NCBI RefSeq assembly: GCF_003634775.1
Contig: NZ_RBXB01000002.1
Coordinates: 496,001-560,000 of the forward strand
Direction: 5' to 3'
Origin: Chryseobacterium defluvii
GTDB lineage: Bacteria; Bacteroidota; Bacteroidia; Flavobacteriales; Weeksellaceae
Length of the DNA stretch: 64,000 nucleotides
The notes under the pieces were generated by a model, which was given only the letters and a program-made list of their open reading frames with translations, had not been told where the DNA came from and did not search any database. The first letter of the stretch is position 1, and each line of letters opens with the position of its first letter. The position numbers and the translations under genes were made by a program. Below are positions 35,386-42,760 of the stretch, one piece after another.

Positions 35386-36031
35386 AACGCAAAGGAAAAA
35401 TATTTTGCTGCTGATGATCAAGGTGAGCAAAGTAACTCAATCAATACATTGATTGTAAGAAGCAAGCTTCATCAGCGACGTAGTCGCTAATCTTTGCATT
35501 CTTAAAATAATAACCGAGAAAATGAAAGCTTTGCGTTTTTGAACCCATTAAGATTTTGGGTAAAGGAGTTAAAAATAGTAAGAAGAACTTCGTTGTAAGC
35601 TTTTATTTAACGCAAAGAAATATTCATCATGCATATTGATAAAAGTAAGCAAAGTAACTCAATCAATACATTGATTGTAAGAAGCGAGCTTTATAAGCGA
35701 CGTAGTCGCTATTCTTTGCATTTTAAAATAATAACCGAGAAAATGAAAACTTTGCGTTTTTGAACCATTAAGATTTTGGGTAAAGGAGTTAAAAATAGTA
35801 AGAAGAACTTCGTTGTAAGCTTTTATTTAACGCAAAGAAATATTCATCATGCATATTGATAAAAGTAAGCAAAGTAACTCAATCAATACATTGATTGTAA
35901 GAAGCTAGCTTCATCAGCGATGTAGTCGCTATTCTTTGCACTCTTAAAATAATAACGGATAGAAATGAAACTTTGCGTTTTGAACCATTAAGGTTTTGGG
36001 TAAAGGAGTTAAGAATATTAAATGAGATTCT
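35386..36031. repeat. tandem array of three nested inverted-repeat elements
   Basis: This gene-free stretch holds three direct copies of the element seen at 15760. They are 35386-35537, 35609-35758 and 35829-35979, each with AACGCAAAG / CTTTGCGTT ends. The internal hairpins are AATCAATACATTGATT (35439, 35661, 35881) and AGCGAC-GTA-GTCGCT (35696-35710 in the second; one arm mutated in the third). About 71 bp of nearly identical linker (containing TTTTGAACCATTAAG and AAGAACTTCGTTGTAAGC) joins the copies, giving a tandem period of about 220 bp. No ORF of quality is present. Confidence 0.85.
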
Positions 36032-36047
36032 TCCTTCGTCAGATCTT

Positions 36048-36962
36048 TCAATTAAACAATTTCCTAAACTCTCCCGGCGATTGGTTAGTCTTCTGCTTAA
36101 ACAGCTTACTGAAAGACTGCGGATGCTCAAATCCCAATTCATAGGCAATTTCACTCACCGAAAGACTCGTTGTGCTCAGGCGTTCTTTGGCGGAATCAAT
36201 GATTTTGTTCTGGATATGTTGCTGTGTATTTTGCCGGGTATGGATCCGCAATAAAGTTCCCAGGTAATTCGGGGAAATATTCATCTGTTCGGCGATGGTT
36301 TTTACGGAAGGAATTCCTTTTTCGAGAAGATTTCCGCTGTCGAAATATTGGGAAAGAACTTCCTCAAACCTTACCAGCAATTCATGGCTGGATTTTTTCC
36401 GGGTGAAAAACTGGCGTTCGTAAAAACGTTCGGAGTAGATCAGGAATAATTCAAGCTGGGCTACAATGAGATCCTGCGTAAACTTATCAATATTCGTCTG
36501 ATATTCTTTTTCAATGTTTTTAAATAGATCCACAATGATCCTCTCTTCCTTATCCGAAAGGAAAAGTGCTTCATTGATCTGGTAGCTGAAAAACTCGTAA
36601 GATTTTATCTTCCTGATCAGGGAAGTTCCCCAAAGAAAATCAGGATGAATCAGTAATAAATATCCGGTGGGTTCCACTTCCACCTCCGGTTTCATTTCCA
36701 GGCTTAAAAACTGGAGCGGAGAAACAAAACACAATACCCCGGAATCAAAATCATATTCCTGCTGCCCGTAATTGAACTTGGCGTTCACATTGCGTTTCAG
36801 GCCGATGGAGTAAAAGTTCTGCACCCATTTCAGCTCATGATCGTTCACGGGATATTTTACCTTGCTGTAATCGATCAGGCTGATCAGCGGATGTTCAGGA
36901 TTCGGAAGACCACAGAAGGCATGAAAATCTGAAATAGAATGGAAGCGGAATGTCTCTTTCAT
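36048..36962 (-). CDS. AraC-family transcriptional regulator
   Basis: A 304-residue regulator with an N-terminal sensing domain (about 1-190) and a C-terminal AraC DNA-binding domain (about 200-304). Both HTH motifs are visible: VKTIAEQMNISPNYLGTLLR and LSVSEIAYELGFEHPQSFSKLFKQKTNQSP, with the typical FRK end. The ligand and targets are unknown. The gene is flanked on both sides by copies of the AACGCAAAG element, in opposite orientations. The SDR gene 37268-38107, same strand and upstream, is a plausible target because AraC regulators often sit beside SDR genes; this is inference. Confidence 0.9.
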   Translation of the reverse strand: MKETFRFHSISDFHAFCGLPNPEHPLISLIDYSKVKYPVNDHELKWVQNFYSIGLKRNVNAKFNYGQQEYDFDSGVLCFVSPLQFLSLEMKPEVEVEPTGYLLLIHPDFLWGTSLIRKIKSYEFFSYQINEALFLSDKEERIIVDLFKNIEKEYQTNIDKFTQDLIVAQLELFLIYSERFYERQFFTRKKSSHELLVRFEEVLSQYFDSGNLLEKGIPSVKTIAEQMNISPNYLGTLLRIHTRQNTQQHIQNKIIDSAKERLSTTSLSVSEIAYELGFEHPQSFSKLFKQKTNQSPGEFRKLFN

Positions 36963-37001
36963 AATGACTAAGGTATTTAATTAATTTTAATCCCGGAAAA
37001 A

Positions 37002-37089
37002 TTTTGAACCATTAAGCAGTGAAGCAAAGCATAATGAAGAGTCTCTCTTAATACTCTTAACTACTTCACTGCAGCTTAATGGTTCAAAA
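37002..37089. repeat. TTTTGAACCATTAAG long inverted repeat
   Basis: The left arm 37002-37024 and right arm 37064-37089 are complementary over about 23 positions with small bulges and enclose 39 bases. The end motif TTTTGAACCATTAAG also marks the linker of the tandem array at 35386-36031 and the far end at 37246-37260. Confidence 0.75.
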
Positions 37090-37238
37090 ACGCAAAGCTT
37101 TCATTTCTATCCGTTATTATTTTAAGAGTGCAAAGCATAGCAACTACGTCGCTGATGAAGCTAGCTTATTACAATCAATTTTATTGATTGAATCCTTTGC
37201 TCCCTTTTAAATATACTTTATGAAGACTTCTTTGCGTT
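37089..37238. repeat. nested inverted-repeat element, inverted copy
   Basis: A fifth copy of the AACGCAAAG...CTTTGCGTT element, 150 bp, in the opposite orientation to the tandem array at 35386. It has the hairpins AATCAATTTTATTGATT (37173-37189) and a CTACGTCGCTGATGAAGC segment that is the complement of the array. With the inverted repeat at 37002 it fills the whole 305-bp gap between the AraC and SDR genes. Confidence 0.82.
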
Positions 37239-37267
37239 TGAAAATCTTAATGGTTCAAAAATTTGAA

Positions 37268-38107
37268 TTAAATCGCAGTTGCTTCTGTCAAAGTTTTCCA
37301 ATCCTGGGCATCTTTGGTCATGATTTCAATCTTTTTATCAAGGTAATCGGTTGTTCCCACACCCAATAAGAAATGCACCGGCGGATTGGCCTGCTTACTG
37401 ATCTCGATCAGAACTTCTGCGGCTTTGTCCGGATCATTCGGCTGGTTTCCATTGATGTCATTAAGATGTGCTTGTTCCAGGGTTCTTGCCGTCTCATAAG
37501 CTTCAATAGGATTTTCAGGCGTTTTTATGGAACCTTTGTTCAGGAAATCCGTACGGAAATATCCCGGATATACCACGGTTGAATGAATTCCGAAATCTTT
37601 TGTCTCTTCAGCCAATGCTTCAGTAAATCCTGCTACGGCAAATTTGGTGGCACAATAGACTCCCCAACCCGGAAAATTCCCGGAAAATCCTCCGATGGAA
37701 GAGATATTGATGATGTTTCCGGATTGTTGACTGCGAAGATAAGGCATCACATTTCTGATTACATTTAAGGTTCCGAAAACATTTACGTCAAAATTCGCTC
37801 TTGCCTCTTCATCCGAAAGTTCCTCCAAAGTCCCGATTTGTCCGTACCCTGCATTGTTCACCACGACATTGATCTGTCCGAAAGCATCAATTGTTTTCGC
37901 AATGGCGGATTTCACATCGTTGTTGTCTGTTAAATTGACTTCAAGCGGTAAAAAATTCCCGGAAGCTTCCCCGATTTCAGAAATTAAGGATTGCGCATTT
38001 CTGGTGGTAGCAACTACACGGTAATTTTCAGATAATAGTTTTTTAACTAATGAAAGTCCTAAACCTTTTGACGCTCCTGTCACGAACCATACTTTTTTTG
38101 TTTCCAT
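37268..38107 (-). CDS. short-chain dehydrogenase/reductase
   Basis: A 279-residue NAD(P)-dependent oxidoreductase of the SDR family. It has the cofactor motif TGASKGLG (10-17), NNAGYG (about 87-92), the catalytic Ser in NISSIGG and YxxxK in YCATK (about 153-157). The proline-rich C-terminal half, with YPGYFRTDFL, fits the classical SDR subgroup. The substrate is unknown. It lies just upstream of the AraC gene on the same strand, separated by repeats, and is a separate unit from the second SDR gene, which ends in its own terminator. Confidence 0.9.
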   Translation of the reverse strand: METKKVWFVTGASKGLGLSLVKKLLSENYRVVATTRNAQSLISEIGEASGNFLPLEVNLTDNNDVKSAIAKTIDAFGQINVVVNNAGYGQIGTLEELSDEEARANFDVNVFGTLNVIRNVMPYLRSQQSGNIINISSIGGFSGNFPGWGVYCATKFAVAGFTEALAEETKDFGIHSTVVYPGYFRTDFLNKGSIKTPENPIEAYETARTLEQAHLNDINGNQPNDPDKAAEVLIEISKQANPPVHFLLGVGTTDYLDKKIEIMTKDAQDWKTLTEATAI

Positions 38108-38220
38108 TTTTAAATATTTTTATTTGTTTTAATTGATGGTACAAAGATGGAGCGTTGTAAGATGGAAAATGTAGCCGAATCAACGAATGATGTATCTGAA
38201 TCGTGGATGATTCTGTTTTT

Positions 38221-38257
38221 AATAAAAAAGAGAAACACAAAGGTCTCTCTTTATTTA
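38221..38257 (-). terminator. terminator of the SDR gene at 38272
   Basis: The minus-strand stem AAAGAGA / TCTCTTT, with flanking A/T pairs and a T-run, lies just beyond the stop codon. Confidence 0.65.
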
Positions 38258-38271
38258 TTTTATTTTACATG

Positions 38272-39009
38272 TTACCAGGGACTTATTCCTGTTTCATCCT
38301 CAATATCATTACTGAAGTACTGACCTGTGGGCCCATTTTCATCAGTCAAAGTATGTTTGATAATAAAAGATGCTGCACTTTCCACAGAGCCGGGTCCGCT
38401 GTGTGCATTGAAATCTGTGGCGGTATAACCGGGATCAATGACATTCACTTTGAACGGAAGGTCTCTTAATTCATAGGCCAGAACAATTGTATAGGCATTC
38501 AAAGCTGATTTTGATGGTCCGTAAGCTGCGGTTTTTACATGATAATATTTCCATTCCGGATCGCTGTGTAAGGTTAAAGAACCCAGTCCTGAAGTAATAT
38601 TACTGATTCTCGGGTTGTCTGACTTTTTCAAAAGAGGTAAAAAGGCCTGCGTAACATTGATGACCCCGAAGAAATTGGTTTCAAACACTTCTTTAATATC
38701 ATTAACGGAAGTTTCAGAAGCCGTTTGCGGATTTACACCCAAAATCCCTGCATTGTTGATAAGAATATCCAGTTTTCCCTGTTCGTTTTCAACAATATTT
38801 CTGGCTTGTAAGATGGAATCGGGGTTGGTGACGTCTACTTCAATGGCTTTGATGTTTTGAAATCCTTTTTCATTGAGTTCTTTGACAACGGCTTCGCCTT
38901 TTTCAAGACTACGGCTTCCCAGGTAAACGAATAATCCTTTTGCTGAAAGCTGTTTTGCGGTTTCGAGGCCAATGCTTCTGTTGGCTCCTGTAATAAATAC
39001 TGTTTGCAT
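38272..39009 (-). CDS. short-chain dehydrogenase/reductase with Crp/Fnr-type operator
   Basis: A 245-residue SDR with cofactor motif TGANRSIG (7-14), NNAGILG (about 86-92), the catalytic Ser in ITSGLGS and YGPSK (about 161-165). It resembles carbonyl-reductase-like SDRs; the substrate is unknown. A palindromic site (TTTGCCA-TT-TGGCAAA, 39062-39077) lies 53-68 bases upstream of the start codon. The identical site precedes the neighbouring Crp/Fnr gene, so that regulator probably controls this SDR. Confidence 0.9.
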   Translation of the reverse strand: MQTVFITGANRSIGLETAKQLSAKGLFVYLGSRSLEKGEAVVKELNEKGFQNIKAIEVDVTNPDSILQARNIVENEQGKLDILINNAGILGVNPQTASETSVNDIKEVFETNFFGVINVTQAFLPLLKKSDNPRISNITSGLGSLTLHSDPEWKYYHVKTAAYGPSKSALNAYTIVLAYELRDLPFKVNVIDPGYTATDFNAHSGPGSVESAASFIIKHTLTDENGPTGQYFSNDIEDETGISPW

Positions 39010-39061
39010 TTTCTCTGTTTTAATTGTTGGTGTAAAATTCCGTCAATTAAGCAGGATAACA

Positions 39062-39077
39062 TTTGCCATTTGGCAAA
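39062..39077. promoter_or_regulatory. palindromic operator upstream of the SDR gene
   Basis: TTTGCCATTTGGCAAA consists of 7-base half sites with a two-base spacer, the Crp/Fnr-type geometry. An identical site is at 39689-39704. The match extends three bases on one side and two on the other. Confidence 0.7.
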
Positions 39078-39085
39078 AAGTGCTT

Positions 39086-39655
39086 TCAGCGTATATTTTT
39101 CCTTATCCGGCTCAGGGAAGACTGGGTAACGCCCAGATAAGAAGCAATATAGGAAAGTGGAATGCGGTTGACGGCATTAGGGTAGATTTCCAGAAACTTC
39201 AGATAGCGGGTGGTAGCATCTTCGGAAACAAGCGGGCTTCTTCTTTCTACTTTTTGAATCAATGCCCGTGAGGTAATTTTATGCACAATGGCATCCCAAC
39301 CTACGATGGTTTGCAAAAGTTCCAGCCAGTCTTTTCTTTGAAAGACAATAAGCTTACAGTCTGTAACGGCTTCCACATAAGAGCTGGAACAGATTTCATT
39401 ATCAAAGCTTTCCAGATCCACCACCAGATTATTTTCATCAATGAAGTATTTGGTAATTTCTTCTCCTTTGTTGTTGTAATAGCAGACCCTCAGAATACCG
39501 TCTACCAGGAATCCCACCTGTCTGGCGATTTTTCCCGCTTCTGAAAAATACTCATCCTTAGGCAGATGCAGTTCTGTCGCCTTACTTGCAATAAGGTCCA
39601 TTTGCTGCTGATTCAGGCTTCCAAACCTTAAAATAAAATCAAATAAATCTTTCAT
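39086..39655 (-). CDS. Crp/Fnr-family transcriptional regulator
   Basis: A 189-residue regulator with an N-terminal cyclic-nucleotide-binding-like domain (about 20-115; LPKDEYFSEAGKIARQVGFLVDGILRV) and a C-terminal winged helix ending in LSYIASYLGVTQSSLSRIRK. It lacks the Cys ligands of an Fe-S FNR, so the signal is unknown. The start at 39655 is chosen: the frame is open to 39712 but that extension runs through the palindromic operator at 39689-39704. The operator before its own gene suggests autoregulation, and its copy before the SDR gene suggests that the SDR is the main target. Confidence 0.88.
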   Translation of the reverse strand: MKDLFDFILRFGSLNQQQMDLIASKATELHLPKDEYFSEAGKIARQVGFLVDGILRVCYYNNKGEEITKYFIDENNLVVDLESFDNEICSSSYVEAVTDCKLIVFQRKDWLELLQTIVGWDAIVHKITSRALIQKVERRSPLVSEDATTRYLKFLEIYPNAVNRIPLSYIASYLGVTQSSLSRIRKNIR

Positions 39656-39688
39656 ACAGGCAAGATAAACAAAGGTAATGTAAAAACA

Positions 39689-39704
39689 TTTGCCATTTGG
39701 CAAA
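39689..39704. promoter_or_regulatory. palindromic operator upstream of the Crp/Fnr gene
   Basis: TTTGCCATTTGGCAAA again, 34-49 bases before the start codon at 39655. Two identical copies in 650 bp, each in front of a start codon, are very unlikely by chance. Confidence 0.7.
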
Positions 39705-39732
39705 AACGACATTAAAAGGGTTGGATAAACAA

Positions 39733-40158
39733 TTATAGATCCTGTTCAGCTCCATACCGTATTGCCTCTGCAAGCACTTCAAGATGAATGTCTTTAAACG
39801 CTTTGAATTTAATGCAATATCCGGTCACACTCGCTTTTCCTATTTTCTCACCATAGGTTTTGGCTAAGTGTTTTTTATCTTCAATCCCCATAATATAGAT
39901 GGAAATACCTGTTGTATTGGCACTCATCCCGATTCTGTAAAATTCCCTCGTTTTTTCACCTGCATAGTGCATTGTGTAAGATCCGTAGCCAATATTGGGA
40001 TTGGAAACCGTTTTATTGTTGTCGTTTTTGCCATCCAGGAACCACAACTTACATTCCGGCATGATTTGCAGAATAAGATCGTGGAGTTCTTGCATATCGT
40101 TGCGTTTGGCTTCAGGTTGACTGGAAATATAGTTTTCGATTTGTTCCTGGGTGTTCAT
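39733..40158 (-). CDS. DUF1801-domain protein
   Basis: A 141-residue cytoplasmic protein of the DUF1801 (YdhG-like) family. It starts with an alpha-helical region (IENYISSQPEAKRNDMQELHDLI) and continues with the YGSYTMHYAGEKTREFYRIGMS strand region and KFKAFKDIHLEVLAEAIRYG at the end. Function is unknown. It lies 77 bases upstream of the Crp/Fnr gene on the same strand. No strong promoter or terminator stands out. Confidence 0.8.
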   Translation of the reverse strand: MNTQEQIENYISSQPEAKRNDMQELHDLILQIMPECKLWFLDGKNDNNKTVSNPNIGYGSYTMHYAGEKTREFYRIGMSANTTGISIYIMGIEDKKHLAKTYGEKIGKASVTGYCIKFKAFKDIHLEVLAEAIRYGAEQDL

Positions 40159-40313
40159 GACTAAAATATAGCTTTGAATAATTGATTGATTTTCCTGAAG
40201 ATAAAACGGATAGTCCCCAAAATAAATTCCTGGAAGATTATTTCAGCAATCAGATAAAAGATTCCTAAGAGCAATCTGAAAAGCAATTCAAGAATAATTG
40301 TCATAAGCTAATT

Positions 40314-40742
40314 TTAGACATCTTTTATAAAATCCTCATATTCATAATAAAACCGCTCAAAACCATCCATTTTTTCCACAAAAAACTCAAAAATTTCCTG
40401 CCATGTATTCTTATTGAAAATAGAAACGCCGTGTTTCTCAATCCAGATCTTGCTGATCACTTTGCCATTTTCCAATGTAAAATATTCCTCTTTCTGGAAA
40501 TCACCGATAAAGTCTTTCAGGATGTCTTCCAGTGACCAGATCTTTTCATAATAAGCATTCCGGAAAATTTCATCCTTCATTTCTATATCCAGGGAGACTT
40601 CCGCCTTTTTATTATCGGCATAAAACTTAAAAGAAAAATCTTTAACCTTAGTATCGTATAAGATCCATTTTCTCGGAAAAGACTTTCCGAAAGCGGTCCA
40701 AAATTCCTTTTTTAATTGTTGGGCTTCCTGTTTACTGAACAT
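40314..40742 (-). CDS. DUF4268-domain protein
   Basis: A 142-residue cytoplasmic protein matching DUF4268. It has FWTAFGKSFPRKWILYDTKVKDFSFKF near the N-terminus and IEMKD, a DFQKEEYFTLENGKVISKIWIE segment and a final FFVEKMDGFERFYYEYED. Function is unknown; the fold may be related to PD-(D/E)XK nucleases, an inference. The -7 element TATTTTTG lies only five bases before the start codon, giving an almost leaderless mRNA. Confidence 0.82.
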   Translation of the reverse strand: MFSKQEAQQLKKEFWTAFGKSFPRKWILYDTKVKDFSFKFYADNKKAEVSLDIEMKDEIFRNAYYEKIWSLEDILKDFIGDFQKEEYFTLENGKVISKIWIEKHGVSIFNKNTWQEIFEFFVEKMDGFERFYYEYEDFIKDV

Positions 40743-40747
40743 AAAAA

Positions 40748-40755
40748 CAAAAATA
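40748..40755 (-). promoter_or_regulatory. -7 element of the DUF4268 gene
   Basis: TATTTTTG on the minus strand matches TAnnTTTG, five bases before the ATG at 40742. Confidence 0.45.
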
Positions 40756-40765
40756 GGTATTTTGG

Positions 40766-40858
40766 ATGGAAGTTGGAAGCGGGAGGAAGGAAGAGGAAGC
40801 TTGTCTGAAGCCTGAAATTACTCCTAACTTCCTACTCGCAACTTCCAGCCTCCATATT
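40766..40858. repeat. GGAAGTT iterated inverted-repeat spacer
   Basis: GGAAG-type iterations (about 40768-40800) are roughly complementary to CTTCC/AACTTCC iterations (about 40824-40855). It lies between divergent genes and could fold into a long imperfect hairpin. Confidence 0.5.
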
Positions 40859-40872
40859 TCAAACAATTTTAT

Positions 40873-40880
40873 TACTTTTG
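40873..40880 (+). promoter_or_regulatory. -7 element of the Rrf2 gene
   Basis: TACTTTTG matches TAnnTTTG, five bases before the ATG at 40886. Confidence 0.5.
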
Positions 40881-40885
40881 CTGTA

Positions 40886-41293
40886 ATGCTGTCAAAAAAA
40901 TCTCAATATGCTTTTAAGGCACTTTCATACCTGGTAGAAAAAAGGAATGAAGGCCCGGTTCTTATTTCCGAAATTGCGGAATACAAGAAAATTCCTTTAA
41001 AGTTTTTAGAAAACATCCTGCTCGAGCTCAAAAAAGCAGACATTCTTGATAGTAAAAAAGGAAAAGGCGGCGGATATTTTTTTAAAGAAAATCCTGAAAA
41101 TGTGAAGCTTGCCAAAATCATCCGTTTGGTAAACGGACCTATTGCATTACTTCCCTGTGTAAGCCTGAATTTCTACGAAAAATGTGAAGACTGCAATGAA
41201 GATCACTGCGGACTTCATGATGTATTGATAGAAGTCCGGGATGCTTCCCTGAATATTTTGGAAACAAAAACTTTAATGGATTTGGTCGACTGA
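40886..41293 (+). CDS. Rrf2-family transcriptional regulator
   Basis: A 135-residue regulator. The start at 40886 (MLSKKSQYAFKALSYL) is the usual Rrf2 N-terminus; an in-frame extension to 40766 would run through the repetitive spacer and the promoter. The winged helix includes EIAEYKKIPLKFLENILLELKKADILDSKKGKGGGY. Four Cys (LPCVS, KCEDC, HCGLH; about 92-111) are arranged like the Fe-S or redox-sensing cluster of Rrf2 proteins. A TauE/SafE exporter follows on the same strand, suggesting control of sulfur metabolism, as for CymR-type Rrf2 proteins. Confidence 0.9.
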   Translation: MLSKKSQYAFKALSYLVEKRNEGPVLISEIAEYKKIPLKFLENILLELKKADILDSKKGKGGGYFFKENPENVKLAKIIRLVNGPIALLPCVSLNFYEKCEDCNEDHCGLHDVLIEVRDASLNILETKTLMDLVD

Positions 41294-41393
41294 TAAAAAT
41301 CCTTTTTTTTGAATATTTAGTCCACTGATTTGGTAGGATAAATATTTTATTTCATATTTGTATTGCTTCAAATCAATAAATGATGAATAGAAT

Positions 41394-42281
41394 ATGGTAA
41401 TCTCCAGAAAAATCCAGATAAGGCTGAATGTTCTTTTTATAGCCATCGCCATTATATCGGCTGCTGTTTTTTCCATGTATCAGTTAGGTTACCTGGATGA
41501 GCTTTCTGACATTCTCGCTAAAGACAATTACATTTTTTACTGGATGCTTTTAGTCGGGGTTTTTGCAGAAATAGTGGCTGGATCTATGGGAATGGGCTAT
41601 GGCGTTATCTGTACTACCACACTCTTATTCCTGAATATTCCGCCTCATATTGTAAGCGCAAGTATACATTCGGCGGAAAGCTTTACAACCGCGGCGGGAA
41701 GCATCAGTCATATCAGACTTAAAAATGTAAGTAAAGGCCTTGTTAAGAAACTGGCAATTCCGGCCATTATTGGTGCCATTATCGGAGCTTTATGTTTGAC
41801 TTATTTTGGAGAATATTATGCGAAAGTTACCAAAACAATTATTGCTTTTTATACTTTATATCTTGGGTTTCAGATTTTCAGAAATGCATTTAAGAAAAAG
41901 CAGAATAAAGCATTGAAAAGGAAAACCAATTTAACGAGGCTCGGACTTCTCGGAGGTTTTATAGATTCCTTTGCCGGAGGAGGGTGGGGCCCGTTGGTAA
42001 CGGGGACTTTAATCAAGAATTCGTTTACCCCCAGATTTGCAGTGGGCAGCTCTACCGTAGCGAAGTTTATTTTAACCATTACTGCGGCTATCACATTCTT
42101 CTTTACATTGGGAATTCAGCATTGGAATATTATTCTGGGGCTTCTGATAGGAGGCATCATTACGGCACCTTTTTCAGCAATGCTTACCGCAAAATTACCG
42201 GTAAAGAATATGTTCCTGATCATTGGAACATTGGTGATGGTGATGAGCTGCATAACTATTTATAAGTCGGTTTTCAATTAA
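41394..42281 (+). CDS. TauE/SafE sulfite-exporter-family membrane protein
   Basis: A 295-residue membrane protein with about eight helices. The second half has the family motif GLLGGFIDSFAGGGWGPLVTGTL (about 182-204) and the first half has the pseudo-repeat MLLVGVFAEIVAGSMGMGYG (about 51-70). Members export sulfite, sulfoacetate or other organosulfur anions. It lies 100 bases downstream of the Rrf2 gene, on the same strand, and is a likely target of it. An extra N-terminal helix (about 10-30) precedes the standard domain. Confidence 0.87.
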   Translation: MVISRKIQIRLNVLFIAIAIISAAVFSMYQLGYLDELSDILAKDNYIFYWMLLVGVFAEIVAGSMGMGYGVICTTTLLFLNIPPHIVSASIHSAESFTTAAGSISHIRLKNVSKGLVKKLAIPAIIGAIIGALCLTYFGEYYAKVTKTIIAFYTLYLGFQIFRNAFKKKQNKALKRKTNLTRLGLLGGFIDSFAGGGWGPLVTGTLIKNSFTPRFAVGSSTVAKFILTITAAITFFFTLGIQHWNIILGLLIGGIITAPFSAMLTAKLPVKNMFLIIGTLVMVMSCITIYKSVFN

Positions 42282-42369
42282 TTTTTTGTTCATTGTGGAA
42301 AACTATGGATTGTAAAAAAAGGTTGCACCCTTGAAATATTCTACTTTTACACCATTAAAAAAACAGGAC

Positions 42370-42660
42370 ATGAATTTACATATCATTGCGCTTTTTAAGT
42401 TTAATGAAAATTATCTGATGGAAGCGGTAGAGCTTTTCCAAAATCTGGTGAAAGAAACAAGAAAAGAAGAAGGCTGCCTTCAATACGACCTTATAGAAGA
42501 CAAAGACAATAAAGGAACATTTTTCCTGATCGAATTATGGGAAAGCACGGAACATCACGGCAATCATCTCGGGCAGGATCATCTTTTGAATTTCCGCAGG
42601 GATGCATCAAGAATGATGGAAAGCTCAACGCAGGTTTACAGAGGATTTAAAATATATTAA
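42370..42660 (+). CDS. antibiotic-biosynthesis-monooxygenase-like protein
   Basis: A 96-residue ABM-domain protein of the putative quinol monooxygenase type. It has a ferredoxin-like fold with HIIALFKFNENYL, TRKEEGCLQYDLIEDKDNKGTFFLIELWES and HHGNHLGQDHLLNF. The start at 42370 (MNLHI) is preferred; an in-frame TTG at 42331 adds 13 residues without family similarity. Such proteins oxidise quinols or protect against reactive aromatic compounds; the substrate is unknown. A strong terminator follows. Confidence 0.85.
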   Translation: MNLHIIALFKFNENYLMEAVELFQNLVKETRKEEGCLQYDLIEDKDNKGTFFLIELWESTEHHGNHLGQDHLLNFRRDASRMMESSTQVYRGFKIY

Positions 42661-42680
42661 ACTTTGGTTTAATTCATGGT

Positions 42681-42717
42681 AAAAGGCAGTTTCAAGTAAT
42701 TTGAAACTGCCTTTTTA
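42681..42717. terminator. bidirectional terminator between the monooxygenase and T9SS genes
   Basis: The stem AAAAGGCAGTTTCAA / TTGAAACTGCCTTTT has a five-base loop and lies between convergent genes. Confidence 0.88.
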
Positions 42718-42760
42718 TTAGAAAAAATAGAAAGTATTAATGGTTGGCAAGAATTGCAGT

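Noticed and set aside
35299..35430. Longer start for the XRE regulator
   Set aside because: The extra 44 residues run through the -7 promoter element and lack similarity to XRE proteins.
35386..36031. CRISPR array
   Set aside because: The units are about 220 bp with palindromic interiors and the linkers are repeated too; there are no short repeats with unique spacers and no cas genes.
40766..40885. Longer start for the Rrf2 regulator
   Set aside because: The extension translates the repetitive spacer and the promoter; the family N-terminus begins at 40886.
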